NCBI GenBank assembly: GCA_964627195.1
Contig: CAZVJU010000014.1
Span: 1-27,331 of the forward strand
Length of the DNA: 27,331 nucleotides
From: CAZVJU01 sp964627195
Lineage (GTDB): Bacteria > Patescibacteriota > Microgenomatia > UBA8517
Direction: 5' to 3'
Below are positions 19,766 to 27,331 of this stretch, one piece after another. The notes below the pieces were generated by a model. The model did not search any database. It was not told the origin of the DNA and saw only the letters and a program-made list of their open reading frames with translations. Position numbers and translations under genes: made by a program. Every line of letters starts with the position of its first letter. Positions within the stretch are counted from its first letter, which is position 1.

Positions 19766-21754
19766 ATGAAAGGTAAAAATATGCTTAAATTATTAGGGTT
19801 ATATAAAGGTGTAAATCCAGAACTCTTTAGTGAATTATCCCCTGAAAAACAGGCTTACACAATCTCAAAAACAATAAAAGAATTGTGCCTAATTGCCGAG
19901 TCTGGAAAGTCTGGTGCAGGTTCTAAATTATACGACTTATTACGTAATCCTAAAATCGATATTTACGATGTGGAAAGTTTATTGGAATATGGTAAACCTT
20001 TCAGTGACTTAACAGAAAACGAAAAAAAATACGTAAAAAGGCTTGAAATACAACAAGAATTCGGACATTTTTCGAGAATAATGAATCTTGACGGAGTAAT
20101 TACGGGGAAAGAGCCGGACGCCAAAGATGTTGTGATGGATTTTTCCCGCTTTTTAGAATTAATGACCGAAAGAAGAAATGACAGAAATTCCTCCTCCCTT
20201 TCAAATTTTGGGCGACCCGTAAATGATGTAACTCATTTCGTAACCAACTCTCCCGCATGTGGTCTGATGGACGCAACTTCAACCGATAAAACAATCGCGC
20301 TGCTTGGCGTGCAAAAAAGAAATAAAATTTTTCATCCCAAGGCAACGTTAGTTGAATATAACAACCTTATCAACAGGTTTGATACGAAAACCTCAACACT
20401 TTTATTTGATTACTTACTTTATTTGGATAAACGAAGTTGTGTTGGCCTGGCATTTGTTGTGGCTCACAAAAGCTCAGACAAGGATTCGGTAGTCGAATTT
20501 ACTGGGTCCGGTGGTTGTGGTGTTCTGGTTACCATTCCAAAGAAAGATAACTTTTATAAGGCACAGGTTCTAAAAAGGATGGTAGTCGGAGGCGAAAGCC
20601 CATGGGCTTTCGCAAAACATAAACAAACATGTATCGAAAACTCTGACTTAACGTATTCAGGATTAAATATTACAGTATATCTATTTCACCCAGATAGTTT
20701 TAGTCATATTAGCACGTTATCCAATAGAGAACTGGAAAAGATATTAAACAGGTCTCACAAAAATGGCTGGTTTAATCAACCCAACGCATTAACTTCTTAC
20801 TTGAAAAGTATTAATGAAAACACGCAAATTATTTCTATGAAATTGAAACCAGACAGCACTTCGGGTTTCAATCGACATGAAAAACCAGACCGTGTTAGAA
20901 CACTGGATTCTATAAAAGAATCAAAGATAATTAAAGAGGTTTCGAAAAGTAAAAAGATTGCATTAGAAACTGCGCATATCCATGCTGATCGCAATCCTGG
21001 AGAAGAACAATGGGAATGTCTAGACTACACAAAAATGCTTGTCAACTTAATCAATGAAAACGGTTTTACAGGAAAAATCGCAACTTCTACTATGATAGAT
21101 GAGTATCATGTAATAAATCGATTGAATTTCAAAAAGTATTTGAGGCAGTTAAAAGTTAAAGGAATGTCCATAAGAGAGGTAATTATGGAATCAAGCCCGC
21201 TAATTCGTTTTATCGCAATTGATATTCTCCAATTTTTAGCTAATGAAGATAATTTAAATGAGGATACTAAAGTTGTAAAGAAGGGTGGAAATCTCTACCT
21301 GGAATTTACAAAACATGGAGCCATCATCGAATTATTGGCTAATGCTGACAACAATCCAATGATAGGTTGCGTGCTTTTTGATGTCGCTTTATGTCTATAC
21401 AAATCAAATTCAAGATTTTATATAAATAAATACAATAAGCGCCTGGGGTTGAAAAAAAGTGAAAACATAAATGATATCTTAATGAAGTATTATGATGAAG
21501 AAAAGTCGATTGACAAGAGACGAAGGTTTATGGAAAGTTTTTTTGTTAAAATTCCTAACTTGAAAGAATTGAAGAAAAACTCTAAAAAGTTAAATATTCA
21601 ATTTCCTAAATCAAGTACCCTACTTTTAAATATTTTGGCACATTTTTATAAGCCTCAACAAAGAAAGGTGAATATGTTTTTGAAAATTTTGAAACAAAGA
21701 CCCCTATATTCTTTTTTCTATAATTCAAAAACCCAAGAGGTCGAGCTTATTTGA
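19766..21754 (+). CDS. Large protein of unknown function under attenuator control
   Basis: About 662 residues from ATG 19766. ATG 19781, preceded by AAAGG, is an equal candidate. The longer open frame back to 19658 runs through the leader and terminator and is not the gene. No known domain is recognised and there is no membrane segment. Visible landmarks are a Gly/Cys-rich phrase FTGSGGCGVLVTIP, GGESPWAFAKHKQTC, a His/Asp/Glu-rich stretch ETAHIHADRNPGEEQWECLDY that could bind metal, and IATSTMIDEYHVINRL. The C-terminal 150 residues are basic and helical (KKYYDEE..., KKNSKKLNIQFPKSS, QQRKVNMFLKILKQ), perhaps for nucleic-acid binding. It has its own leader-peptide attenuator. It is a prime candidate for an undescribed effector or enzyme. 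Confidence 0.7.
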   Translation: MKGKNMLKLLGLYKGVNPELFSELSPEKQAYTISKTIKELCLIAESGKSGAGSKLYDLLRNPKIDIYDVESLLEYGKPFSDLTENEKKYVKRLEIQQEFGHFSRIMNLDGVITGKEPDAKDVVMDFSRFLELMTERRNDRNSSSLSNFGRPVNDVTHFVTNSPACGLMDATSTDKTIALLGVQKRNKIFHPKATLVEYNNLINRFDTKTSTLLFDYLLYLDKRSCVGLAFVVAHKSSDKDSVVEFTGSGGCGVLVTIPKKDNFYKAQVLKRMVVGGESPWAFAKHKQTCIENSDLTYSGLNITVYLFHPDSFSHISTLSNRELEKILNRSHKNGWFNQPNALTSYLKSINENTQIISMKLKPDSTSGFNRHEKPDRVRTLDSIKESKIIKEVSKSKKIALETAHIHADRNPGEEQWECLDYTKMLVNLINENGFTGKIATSTMIDEYHVINRLNFKKYLRQLKVKGMSIREVIMESSPLIRFIAIDILQFLANEDNLNEDTKVVKKGGNLYLEFTKHGAIIELLANADNNPMIGCVLFDVALCLYKSNSRFYINKYNKRLGLKKSENINDILMKYYDEEKSIDKRRRFMESFFVKIPNLKELKKNSKKLNIQFPKSSTLLLNILAHFYKPQQRKVNMFLKILKQRPLYSFFYNSKTQEVELI

Positions 21755-21797
21755 ATATAAAACTGCTTACATATCTTTTTTCCTGCCACAATAATTT

Positions 21798-24008
21798 ATG
21801 ACACCTGAAGTAAAGCCAGAATATGAATCTCCAAAGCCCTCTATGCGAATAGTAGATGGGGGAGGTTTAACGATGGAAGGAGTTTACTCACTCATTAGAG
21901 ATGACTTAGGAGAAAGCGTTTCAAGAAGCGCACACATTGGAGTTTTGAACACCCTCACCTCAGCCCAAATTAATGGATCCGGTTCTACAGAAGCAAACAC
22001 ATACTCCCTTCTTCCAAAAGTGATCTTACACGAATTTCAACCAGGGAGAACCGAGAAGGATGATTATCCAGTTCACTATTACCCAACACCTGACGGGGAA
22101 AGTCTTTTACTTACTGATTCCGAAAACGACGGACCTGGCCTATATTTCCAATGGAAACCCGGAGCACAAGAAACACTTGCAAATCTAGGACATCCCGAAG
22201 CCATGAAAGCAGCAAGTCCAGCTCAATTCTATTTGCATTCTACTTTGGCCCCAACAGGAGAAAGATTTATGTCAATGTCAGAATATTTACTTTCATCCGA
22301 CCATTTAGAACTTCGAGACTTATTGCAGATAGCTGAGGAGACCACACCTGAATCTTTTAATAAATTGGTTGATCAAAATGGTGATTACTATGAACTCGTC
22401 GAGGTCCGCGAAGAAACACTGGTTTATCAAAAATCATCCGATGACCATGTAGTCGTAGAATTGCCAATCGAAGGTATAGGTCAAAAATGCTTTAACTATT
22501 TACTAGCTGCCAAGACTGCGGCAGAAAATCCAGGAATACACATTACGGAGTTACAGCAAGATTTTGGAGTTTTACCTGATAGTATCTTTCTGACTGTAGC
22601 GGTAGGCATAAAAGAGTCACTTGAAACCAACTCAGATGTTGTTTATCACGTTTCAGGTACACAAATGCATAGATATTTAATTCAAAGCGATACTAATTCC
22701 CGCGTGAGGCAAGAAAGAATTAACAATCTCTATAATGAATTTATTCAAAGAACCGGCGACACAAAACTTAAACCAGAATTAACGTTTGTCATAATTCCGG
22801 TTGCAAGTATACCTACCTACACAGTCAAATTGGAAGAAGCCCAGAAATTCTCCAAGGCTATCGATACCATTCTGGAAATTGAAGCGTGTAAAAAAAATGT
22901 GGAGGCAACCGAAACTAGCCTTATTCTTGCCAAAAAGAAAGAGGTTGAATTAAAGCTTGAAGGCTTTCCTTTAAGTGAAGTCGAAATAGTTGTCATGCAT
23001 GAATATCAGGATCTTCCTGAAAAACTTGTAACAGCGATCATTCAAAGCTACCCAAAAAGATTGCGCGCAGATTTGGCTAAAACTGTTGTTGGTGTTGCTA
23101 GAAAGGAGAAAGAATTACCTATCGAGCAAGTCATTAGCGCAGAAATGTCTCAACTTACTGAACAAGGAGTAATCGAACTTATCAGGCAGAAATACTATCA
23201 GTTTGTAAATAACACTGAAGCGCAGAAGGGATTCGAAATTATTGCCAGTCAATTGAAGCCCCAGGTATTAAAGCAAATTAAAACACAGATTTTTCATATG
23301 GCTTTAGTGGAAGGATTGGCTAAATTCGGCAGATTTGATCAAGATAATCAACCATCCGAAGAGGTATTGCAACAAGCCAGAAAAGGCGTGTCGTATAATA
23401 CAGTTTATAAGGCAAGACTAGAAACATTTGATCGTTTTTGTCAGACCGACGAATGGCTAACGAATTTGGAAAGTGCGATGCCAGAACTAACCCCCACACA
23501 AACCGCAAATGAAATACAACATGAGCTTTTTATGGGAGTTGTAAACCAAGTCGCGCATAAAGCTGCTGGAAACATAGTTAAAGCTGATTCTTATATTAAA
23601 AAGTTATCAGAAGAATTACCCAAAGAGTTGGAGGGAATTCGTGAAGAGGCTTTAAAACAACACGTTGCTGATACTTACGGACAGAGCTACGCTGAAGCAG
23701 CTGATCATTTCTTAAGCGATTTTGGTGAAAATATTATTAAAACATTAGTTAACAGTATTGCAAATTATTATGTTAATCAAAATCCGGATTTGAGTGCAAT
23801 TAAAGACCATTTCAGAGAGATGGTTTTAGGGAATGCAGATATACTAAAATACGCGTGCCGGATGCTAACAGAGCCCCGAAGAGAACTAAACCAATATGAC
23901 GGTCAGTTATTCATACATCCAATAGCACTAACTACAGCGCTTCGAAAAATTGAAACTATGATATATGGCCATATTCAAATCTGCAAACTTGCTGATAAAA
24001 TCAAATAA
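21798..24008 (+). CDS. Large hypothetical protein
   Basis: A 736-residue soluble protein with no recognised domain or membrane segment. The first 230 residues are mixed, with Gly/Asp-rich turns (IVDGGGLTMEG, DSENDGPGLYFQW). From about 370 to 730 it is mainly helical and acidic, rich in Glu, Gln, Lys and Ala (EIEACKKNVEATETS, KLSEELPKELEGIREEAL), probably a helical bundle or partly coiled coil. The gene starts 43 nt after the preceding unknown gene without a terminator between, so it could be carried by the same attenuated transcript. It ends 4 nt before the arginase start. The local sequence shows no frameshift. Confidence 0.65.
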   Translation: MTPEVKPEYESPKPSMRIVDGGGLTMEGVYSLIRDDLGESVSRSAHIGVLNTLTSAQINGSGSTEANTYSLLPKVILHEFQPGRTEKDDYPVHYYPTPDGESLLLTDSENDGPGLYFQWKPGAQETLANLGHPEAMKAASPAQFYLHSTLAPTGERFMSMSEYLLSSDHLELRDLLQIAEETTPESFNKLVDQNGDYYELVEVREETLVYQKSSDDHVVVELPIEGIGQKCFNYLLAAKTAAENPGIHITELQQDFGVLPDSIFLTVAVGIKESLETNSDVVYHVSGTQMHRYLIQSDTNSRVRQERINNLYNEFIQRTGDTKLKPELTFVIIPVASIPTYTVKLEEAQKFSKAIDTILEIEACKKNVEATETSLILAKKKEVELKLEGFPLSEVEIVVMHEYQDLPEKLVTAIIQSYPKRLRADLAKTVVGVARKEKELPIEQVISAEMSQLTEQGVIELIRQKYYQFVNNTEAQKGFEIIASQLKPQVLKQIKTQIFHMALVEGLAKFGRFDQDNQPSEEVLQQARKGVSYNTVYKARLETFDRFCQTDEWLTNLESAMPELTPTQTANEIQHELFMGVVNQVAHKAAGNIVKADSYIKKLSEELPKELEGIREEALKQHVADTYGQSYAEAADHFLSDFGENIIKTLVNSIANYYVNQNPDLSAIKDHFREMVLGNADILKYACRMLTEPRRELNQYDGQLFIHPIALTTALRKIETMIYGHIQICKLADKIK

Positions 24009-24012
24009 TGAA

Positions 24013-24948
24013 ATGAGAAAAGTAACTTTAATTGAGGCTCCGATTGACTTTAGTGCTTACGGACATAAAGAAGGCGCGGGTTCAGGTCCACAAAAAATAC
24101 GTGAATTACAAATTGCTAATATTTTGAGAAAAAATAATGTCGACGTTTCTGAAGTTACAAATATTAAAATTCCGAATACGAACAATGTCACCGACATTAC
24201 TTCAAAATTTGAAGGTGAAACAGCCGAAGCTTCAATTAATGTTAAAAATGCTGTAATTGATTCCTTAAAAAATCAAAGACTACCAATAACTATTGGCGGC
24301 GATCATACGGTAGCCTTAGGAACAATTGCCGGAGTAAATAGCTTCGGTAAAAAAACGGGGATATTATGGATTGACGCTCACGCGGATGCAAATACACCTG
24401 AAACTACAACCAGCGGTAATATCCATGGCATGGTTGCGGCAAACATAATGGGATATAACCATAGAGTTGAAATGAAAAAAATTTTTGACAGTAACTATAT
24501 TGACCAACAGAATTTTGTCTACCTAGGTTTACGAAATGTGGATTCACCCGAGAGGGAACTTATAAAAAAAGATAATATCTTAAACTTTACAATTTGGGAT
24601 ATAGAACGTGATGGTATAGAAATTGTATCCGGTAAGGCGTTGAATTATTTATCAAAAAAGTGTGACCGTTTGCATATCAGTTTAGATCTTGATGTAGTTG
24701 ATGAGATTTGGGCACCTGGGGTAGGAATCGCCACTGAAGGTGGGTTGACCTACAGAGAAATAATCTACCTCGCACATAAACTTTCAAAATCTAACTTTAG
24801 TTCGTTGGACGTTGTAGAACTGAATACAAAGACGGACATCGATAATAAAACAGCAGAACTTGCACTCGAATTAATATGTGCTTTTTTGGGAGTTAACTAC
24901 GGAGCTTATGAAAGATTCAGGGATAAACGGGGACCTTTATTAAAATAA
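24013..24948 (+). CDS. rocF: Arginase (ureohydrolase family)
   Basis: A 311-residue Mn-dependent ureohydrolase. All metal ligands are present: His98 in IGGDHTV, Asp121, His123 and Asp125 in IDAHADANTPE, Asp225 and Asp227 in SLDLDVVD. Glu269 in VVELN is the usual substrate-side acid. TSGNIHGM (about 133-140) is the arginase version of the loop that holds the substrate's alpha-amino end, which favours arginine over agmatine or formiminoglutamate. Expected reaction: arginine to ornithine and urea. The usual DP after the second metal motif is DE here. I set the start at ATG 24013, since the ORF from 23965 overlaps the previous gene and only adds a tail unlike the family. The next gene starts 1 nt after the stop. 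Confidence 0.85.
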   Translation: MRKVTLIEAPIDFSAYGHKEGAGSGPQKIRELQIANILRKNNVDVSEVTNIKIPNTNNVTDITSKFEGETAEASINVKNAVIDSLKNQRLPITIGGDHTVALGTIAGVNSFGKKTGILWIDAHADANTPETTTSGNIHGMVAANIMGYNHRVEMKKIFDSNYIDQQNFVYLGLRNVDSPERELIKKDNILNFTIWDIERDGIEIVSGKALNYLSKKCDRLHISLDLDVVDEIWAPGVGIATEGGLTYREIIYLAHKLSKSNFSSLDVVELNTKTDIDNKTAELALELICAFLGVNYGAYERFRDKRGPLLK

Positions 24949-24949
24949 T

Positions 24950-25984
24950 ATGAGAATAATCGATTTACATCAGGATGTTGCTTTGAATTCGCTTTACTCA
25001 ACAGGGAAGGATATAACCAAAACGTATTCTCTACATCAGGGCTCCAATAACGCAGGCTTTGCAGTTAACAACAATACTGACATTCCAAGACTTAAAAAGG
25101 GAAATGTAAAACTTATATTTTCTACAATCTTTTCCCTTGACAATAAGTCCATTGAGATGCTTGCAAAAGAAAGTCCGGAAAATTACAACTTCAATAAAGT
25201 TTTCAAAATAAAATCCGGATTGGCGGGTGCGTTAGAACAATACTCATACTATTTTGATATTTTTTCTAAATCTAAAGATTTAGTTCACGTTAAATCCAAG
25301 AAAAACTATTTATCGCTAAAAAGTTCTAAAAAAATAGGTTTTCTTATTCATCTTGAAGGAATAGATTATTTCGGAAATTCACTTGATTTTCTTGATGCGA
25401 GTTTTGAACTTGGAGCTAGATCTATAGCACTTACGTGGAGAAACCAAAATGCTTTCGCTTCGGGTAATAGCACGACCGGAGGATTGACCTATCTCGGTAA
25501 AAAAATTATAAAAAAAATAAAGGCTAAAAAAATGATATTCGACCTCGCTCATGCGAATAAAAAAACATTTTGGGATGCAATGAAAATTGTAGATTTTCCT
25601 GTAATTGTTTCTCACTCTCTTTGTCAAGCGATAGTTGATAATTCCAGAAACATTGATGATGATCAAATTAAGGCAGTAGCAAAAACTGGCGGACTCGTTG
25701 GTTTAGCAGTTATTCCTGATTATATAGGCGGAGATAAAATCAGTGATTACATCAAGCACTTTGTGCATATTTCTGACCTTGTCGGGGTTAACCATGTAGC
25801 GTTCGGAACTGACTTTGATGGTCTAATTGATAAGGAAGATAGGTTTATTAAAAATTTTGAGGATGTTTCAAAATATAATAATGTATTGAAAGGATTTAAA
25901 AAAGCTGGTTTTACAAACAAGGACATTGAAAAATTTACTCATGAGAACGTCGAAAGAGTAATATTACAAATACTACCCCAATAA
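24950..25984 (+). CDS. M19 (renal-type) dipeptidase
   Basis: A 344-residue zinc dipeptidase of the M19 family. The metal residues are His7 and Asp9 in DLHQD, bridging Glu136 in LIHLEGIDY, His201 in FDLAHAN, His222 in IVSHS and Asp288 in FGTDFDG. GLVGLAVIPDYIGG and HENVERVI near the end are also typical. No signal peptide is seen, so it should act in the cytoplasm on dipeptides (members can also act on D-residue or cystinyl dipeptides). It is joined to the arginase gene in a two-gene unit, which suggests use of imported peptides and arginine for nitrogen or amino acids. Confidence 0.88.
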   Translation: MRIIDLHQDVALNSLYSTGKDITKTYSLHQGSNNAGFAVNNNTDIPRLKKGNVKLIFSTIFSLDNKSIEMLAKESPENYNFNKVFKIKSGLAGALEQYSYYFDIFSKSKDLVHVKSKKNYLSLKSSKKIGFLIHLEGIDYFGNSLDFLDASFELGARSIALTWRNQNAFASGNSTTGGLTYLGKKIIKKIKAKKMIFDLAHANKKTFWDAMKIVDFPVIVSHSLCQAIVDNSRNIDDDQIKAVAKTGGLVGLAVIPDYIGGDKISDYIKHFVHISDLVGVNHVAFGTDFDGLIDKEDRFIKNFEDVSKYNNVLKGFKKAGFTNKDIEKFTHENVERVILQILPQ

Positions 25985-26297
25985 CAGAGAAAACACCCCT
26001 AAGACGAATACCATATTAAATTTATACGGTAAAAAGAATGTATCTAACTACAGAAATTCGCTTTAGACCAAAAAGATTATCAAAAAAAACTTGCGAGAAT
26101 TAATAACATCTCTCTTGAATAAAAAACGTGCTTCTTACTGATGTGCAATCAAACATACTGCTGAAGTGAATAACCCTTTCGTATTCTTCTTAGAGAAAAA
26201 AGAGTAACATAATTTATCAAATCAATACAGTCATATTCAATCCGAAAATAGATCAGTAATAAATCTAAGCAACGTTACCAATAATTGAACTCTACCG
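25985..26297. other. Stretch without a gene
   Basis: About 310 nt of AT-rich sequence after the dipeptidase gene. I see no ORF with coding character, no strong hairpin and no repeat, only the promoter of the tRNA stub at its right edge. Confidence 0.4.
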
Positions 26298-26303
26298 TAT
26301 AAT
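26298..26303 (+). promoter_or_regulatory. -10 box of a lost tRNA gene
   Basis: A perfect TATAAT lies 10 nt before the tRNA stub, the same distance as between the -10 box and the intact tRNA-Val at 27219. Confidence 0.5.
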
Positions 26304-26313
26304 AACGCTATCT

Positions 26314-26352
26314 GGATGGTTAGCTCAGTTTGCCGGACCCGTTTGCAGGCGG
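26314..26352 (+). pseudogene. tRNA 5' stub broken by a GC-rich palindrome
   Basis: GGATGGT (26314-26320) followed by TAGCTCAGTT (26321-26330) is a normal tRNA acceptor strand and D-arm start. Instead of the rest of the D-loop there follows GCCGGACCCGTTTGCAGGCGGG, a GC-rich imperfect palindrome (CCCG...CGGG), and then plain AT-rich sequence without anticodon or T-arm. The gene has therefore lost its 3' two-thirds. The isotype cannot be read. Confidence 0.6.
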
Positions 26353-26483
26353 GATGTTTTCTTCACAAAAATTTACTTGACTAACGGTACCATTGGCATA
26401 ACCATAAGATGTGATCTTAAGAAGAGAAAGAGAATAATATACTGCTTGCCGATATAGTGTTGCTATTGTATTATTGTACTAAT

Positions 26484-26726
26484 ATGAACTATGTTACCAC
26501 AAATTTGCGCTTTCCCAAAGAGGAATACGAAGATATTCGGAATCTTGCATTCGCCGAAAGGAGAAGTATTGCAAGTATGATTAGAGAGGCCTTAAGAAAA
26601 TACAAAAAAACTAAGTTAAACACGCGGGCTCAAAAAATGAAGCTTTATAAATTAATGGCTAGATCTAGAATTAAGATAAATACCTCCACTACCGATCTTG
26701 TGAAAGAGGGTAGGAAATTTGAATAA
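26484..26726 (+). CDS. vapB: VapB-like ribbon-helix-helix antitoxin
   Basis: An 80-residue protein. The N-terminus MNYVTTNLRFPKEEYEDIRNLAFAERRSIASMIREALRKY-type pattern (key part: NLRFPKEEYEDI, then a second helix SIASMIREALRKY) is that of MetJ/CopG ribbon-helix-helix DNA-binding proteins. The C-terminal tail is basic, and its last part should wrap the toxin. The start is ATG 26484, since an upstream GTG (26457) only adds nine hydrophobic residues unlike the family. The stop overlaps the toxin start by one base (TAATG), so translation is coupled. Confidence 0.75.
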   Translation: MNYVTTNLRFPKEEYEDIRNLAFAERRSIASMIREALRKYKKTKLNTRAQKMKLYKLMARSRIKINTSTTDLVKEGRKFE

Positions 26727-27157
26727 TGAAATCTTTTGTTATTGACGCCTCAGCTTGCCTGAAATGGGCATTCAAAGACGAAATCGATTCAGGTAAGGCA
26801 CTAAATCTTCAAAAACTTTATTTAGACGAAAAAGTCGAGCTACTCGCCCCAAACATATGGGTTTTTGAGATTGCAAACGGTATTAAAACAGCATTCTTAA
26901 GAGACAGAGTTCCCATAAATAAATGCAAAATAAAACTGAAACAGTTAATAAATTCCTCTCCCTATCTAGTAAACGTTGAAAGCGATGTAGAAATTTGCCT
27001 TAATAACGCTTTAAAATATCAAATATCTGTTTATGACAGTACCTATGTGACTTTAGCAATTATAAATAATGTTCCTCTTATTTCATCTGACAAAAAACTA
27101 GTTACTAAAGTAAACAATCCGGAAATTATTATACACCTTGAGGATTTCCCTCTTTAA
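26726..27157 (+). CDS. vapC: VapC-like PIN-domain toxin
   Basis: A 143-residue PIN-domain ribonuclease. The acidic Mg-binding set is present: Asp7 in VIDASACLKW, Glu48 in WVFEIANG, Asp104 in SVYDSTYVTLA and Asp122 in ISSDKKL. The length and the W-F..E spacing are standard for VapC, which cleaves tRNA or rRNA when freed from its antitoxin. It is translated with the antitoxin gene by a one-base overlap. The module lies between a broken and an intact tRNA gene. The pair probably controls its own promoter through the antitoxin. Confidence 0.9.
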   Translation: MKSFVIDASACLKWAFKDEIDSGKALNLQKLYLDEKVELLAPNIWVFEIANGIKTAFLRDRVPINKCKIKLKQLINSSPYLVNVESDVEICLNNALKYQISVYDSTYVTLAIINNVPLISSDKKLVTKVNNPEIIIHLEDFPL

Positions 27158-27178
27158 TTTCAACTTACTAGTGAAGCT

Positions 27179-27208
27179 TTGAAAATTCAAGCTCGGCTCG
27201 TGTATAAT
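27179..27208 (+). promoter_or_regulatory. Promoter of tRNA-Val
   Basis: TTGAAA (27179-27184), an 18-nt spacer and a perfect TATAAT (27203-27208), ending 10 nt before the tRNA. Confidence 0.7.
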
Positions 27209-27218
27209 AATAAAACCT

Positions 27219-27291
27219 GACCGCTTAGCTCAGTTGGTAGAGCGTTTCTTTGACGTAGAAAAGGTCGCAGGTTCGAGACCTGCAGCGGTCA
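27219..27291 (+). tRNA. tRNA-Val (anticodon GAC)
   Basis: A 73-nt cloverleaf: acceptor GACCGCT (27219-27225) with AGCGGTC (27284-27290) and discriminator A27291, D-arm TAGCTCAGTTGGTAGAGC, anticodon stem TTTCT/AGAAA with loop TTGACGT giving GAC, and T-arm GCAGG-TTCGAGA-CCTGC. CCA is not encoded. Confidence 0.95.
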
Positions 27292-27301
27292 CAAGACATT
27301 A

Positions 27302-27331
27302 CGGAAAGCGTGCGGAAGGTCGGGGGTTCGA
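27302..27331 (+). other. Partial tRNA-like 3' half at the window edge
   Basis: AAGGTCGGGGGTTCGA at the very end looks like the variable loop and T-arm start of a tRNA. The 10-35 nt between tRNA-Val and this point cannot hold an acceptor, D-arm and anticodon arm, so it may be a tRNA remnant or attachment-site copy. The rest lies outside the window. Confidence 0.35.

Noticed and set aside
1..27331. CRISPR arrays or UGA recoding
   Set aside because: No regularly spaced repeats were seen. Several genes end in TGA at sensible places and no frame needs UGA to be read as an amino acid.

Overview
The window is AT-rich with tightly packed genes. It looks like chromosome from a Patescibacteria/CPR bacterium, most likely of the Microgenomates group. 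The clues are a DUF5660-like gene, a lamin-tail surface protein with a long Pro-Thr repeat, several one-helix envelope proteins, a trigger factor with no room for a PPIase domain, a small conserved gene beside a Y-family polymerase, and promoters whose -10 box sits about 10 nt before an ATG (leaderless messages). TGA is used as stop, so there is no sign of the UGA recoding of SR1/Gracilibacteria. The lineage call is inference from gene families.

Layout. 1-1560: a membrane-anchored lytic-transglycosylase-like protein and a methyltransferase. 1561-2160: 600 nt without a gene, holding a REP/IS200-like double palindrome, a probable small structured RNA with its own promoter and terminator, and hairpin repeats. 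2160-2244: tRNA-Leu(UAG). 2294-5210: six small membrane or exported proteins, the last DUF192. 5212-6922 (minus strand): dinB-like polymerase and a small conserved gene. 7141-12243: an unknown protein, a lamin-tail surface protein, an Nramp-related transporter, an alpha/beta hydrolase and a phage-holin-4-like membrane protein. 12291-14171: a small basic protein, trigger factor and a DUF5660-like protein. 14221-15558: M20 metallopeptidase. 15583-18355: an attenuator-controlled pair, cystathionine gamma-lyase/synthase-like and cystathionine beta-synthase. 18656-24008: two near-identical leader-peptide attenuators, the first before a putative BECR-fold toxin/DUF2283 antitoxin pair and the second before a 698-residue-class unknown protein, followed by a 736-residue unknown. 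24013-25984: arginase and M19 dipeptidase. 26314 onward: a tRNA stub cut by a palindrome, vapBC, tRNA-Val(GAC) and a partial tRNA-like tail.

The main result is three transcription attenuators that appear to be run by translated, leaderless leader peptides. One has two Cys codons and precedes cysteine-forming genes, as expected for a cysteine-responsive switch. The other two are a 144-nt duplicate (139/144 identical by eye). All four coding differences between the copies are synonymous or conservative. Their peptide has a Leu/Ile/Val-rich stretch just before the competing stems. They precede genes of unknown or toxin-antitoxin type, so the second pair may be a translation-stress sensor driving an undescribed system.

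All calls come from reading the sequence; no search or folding program was run.
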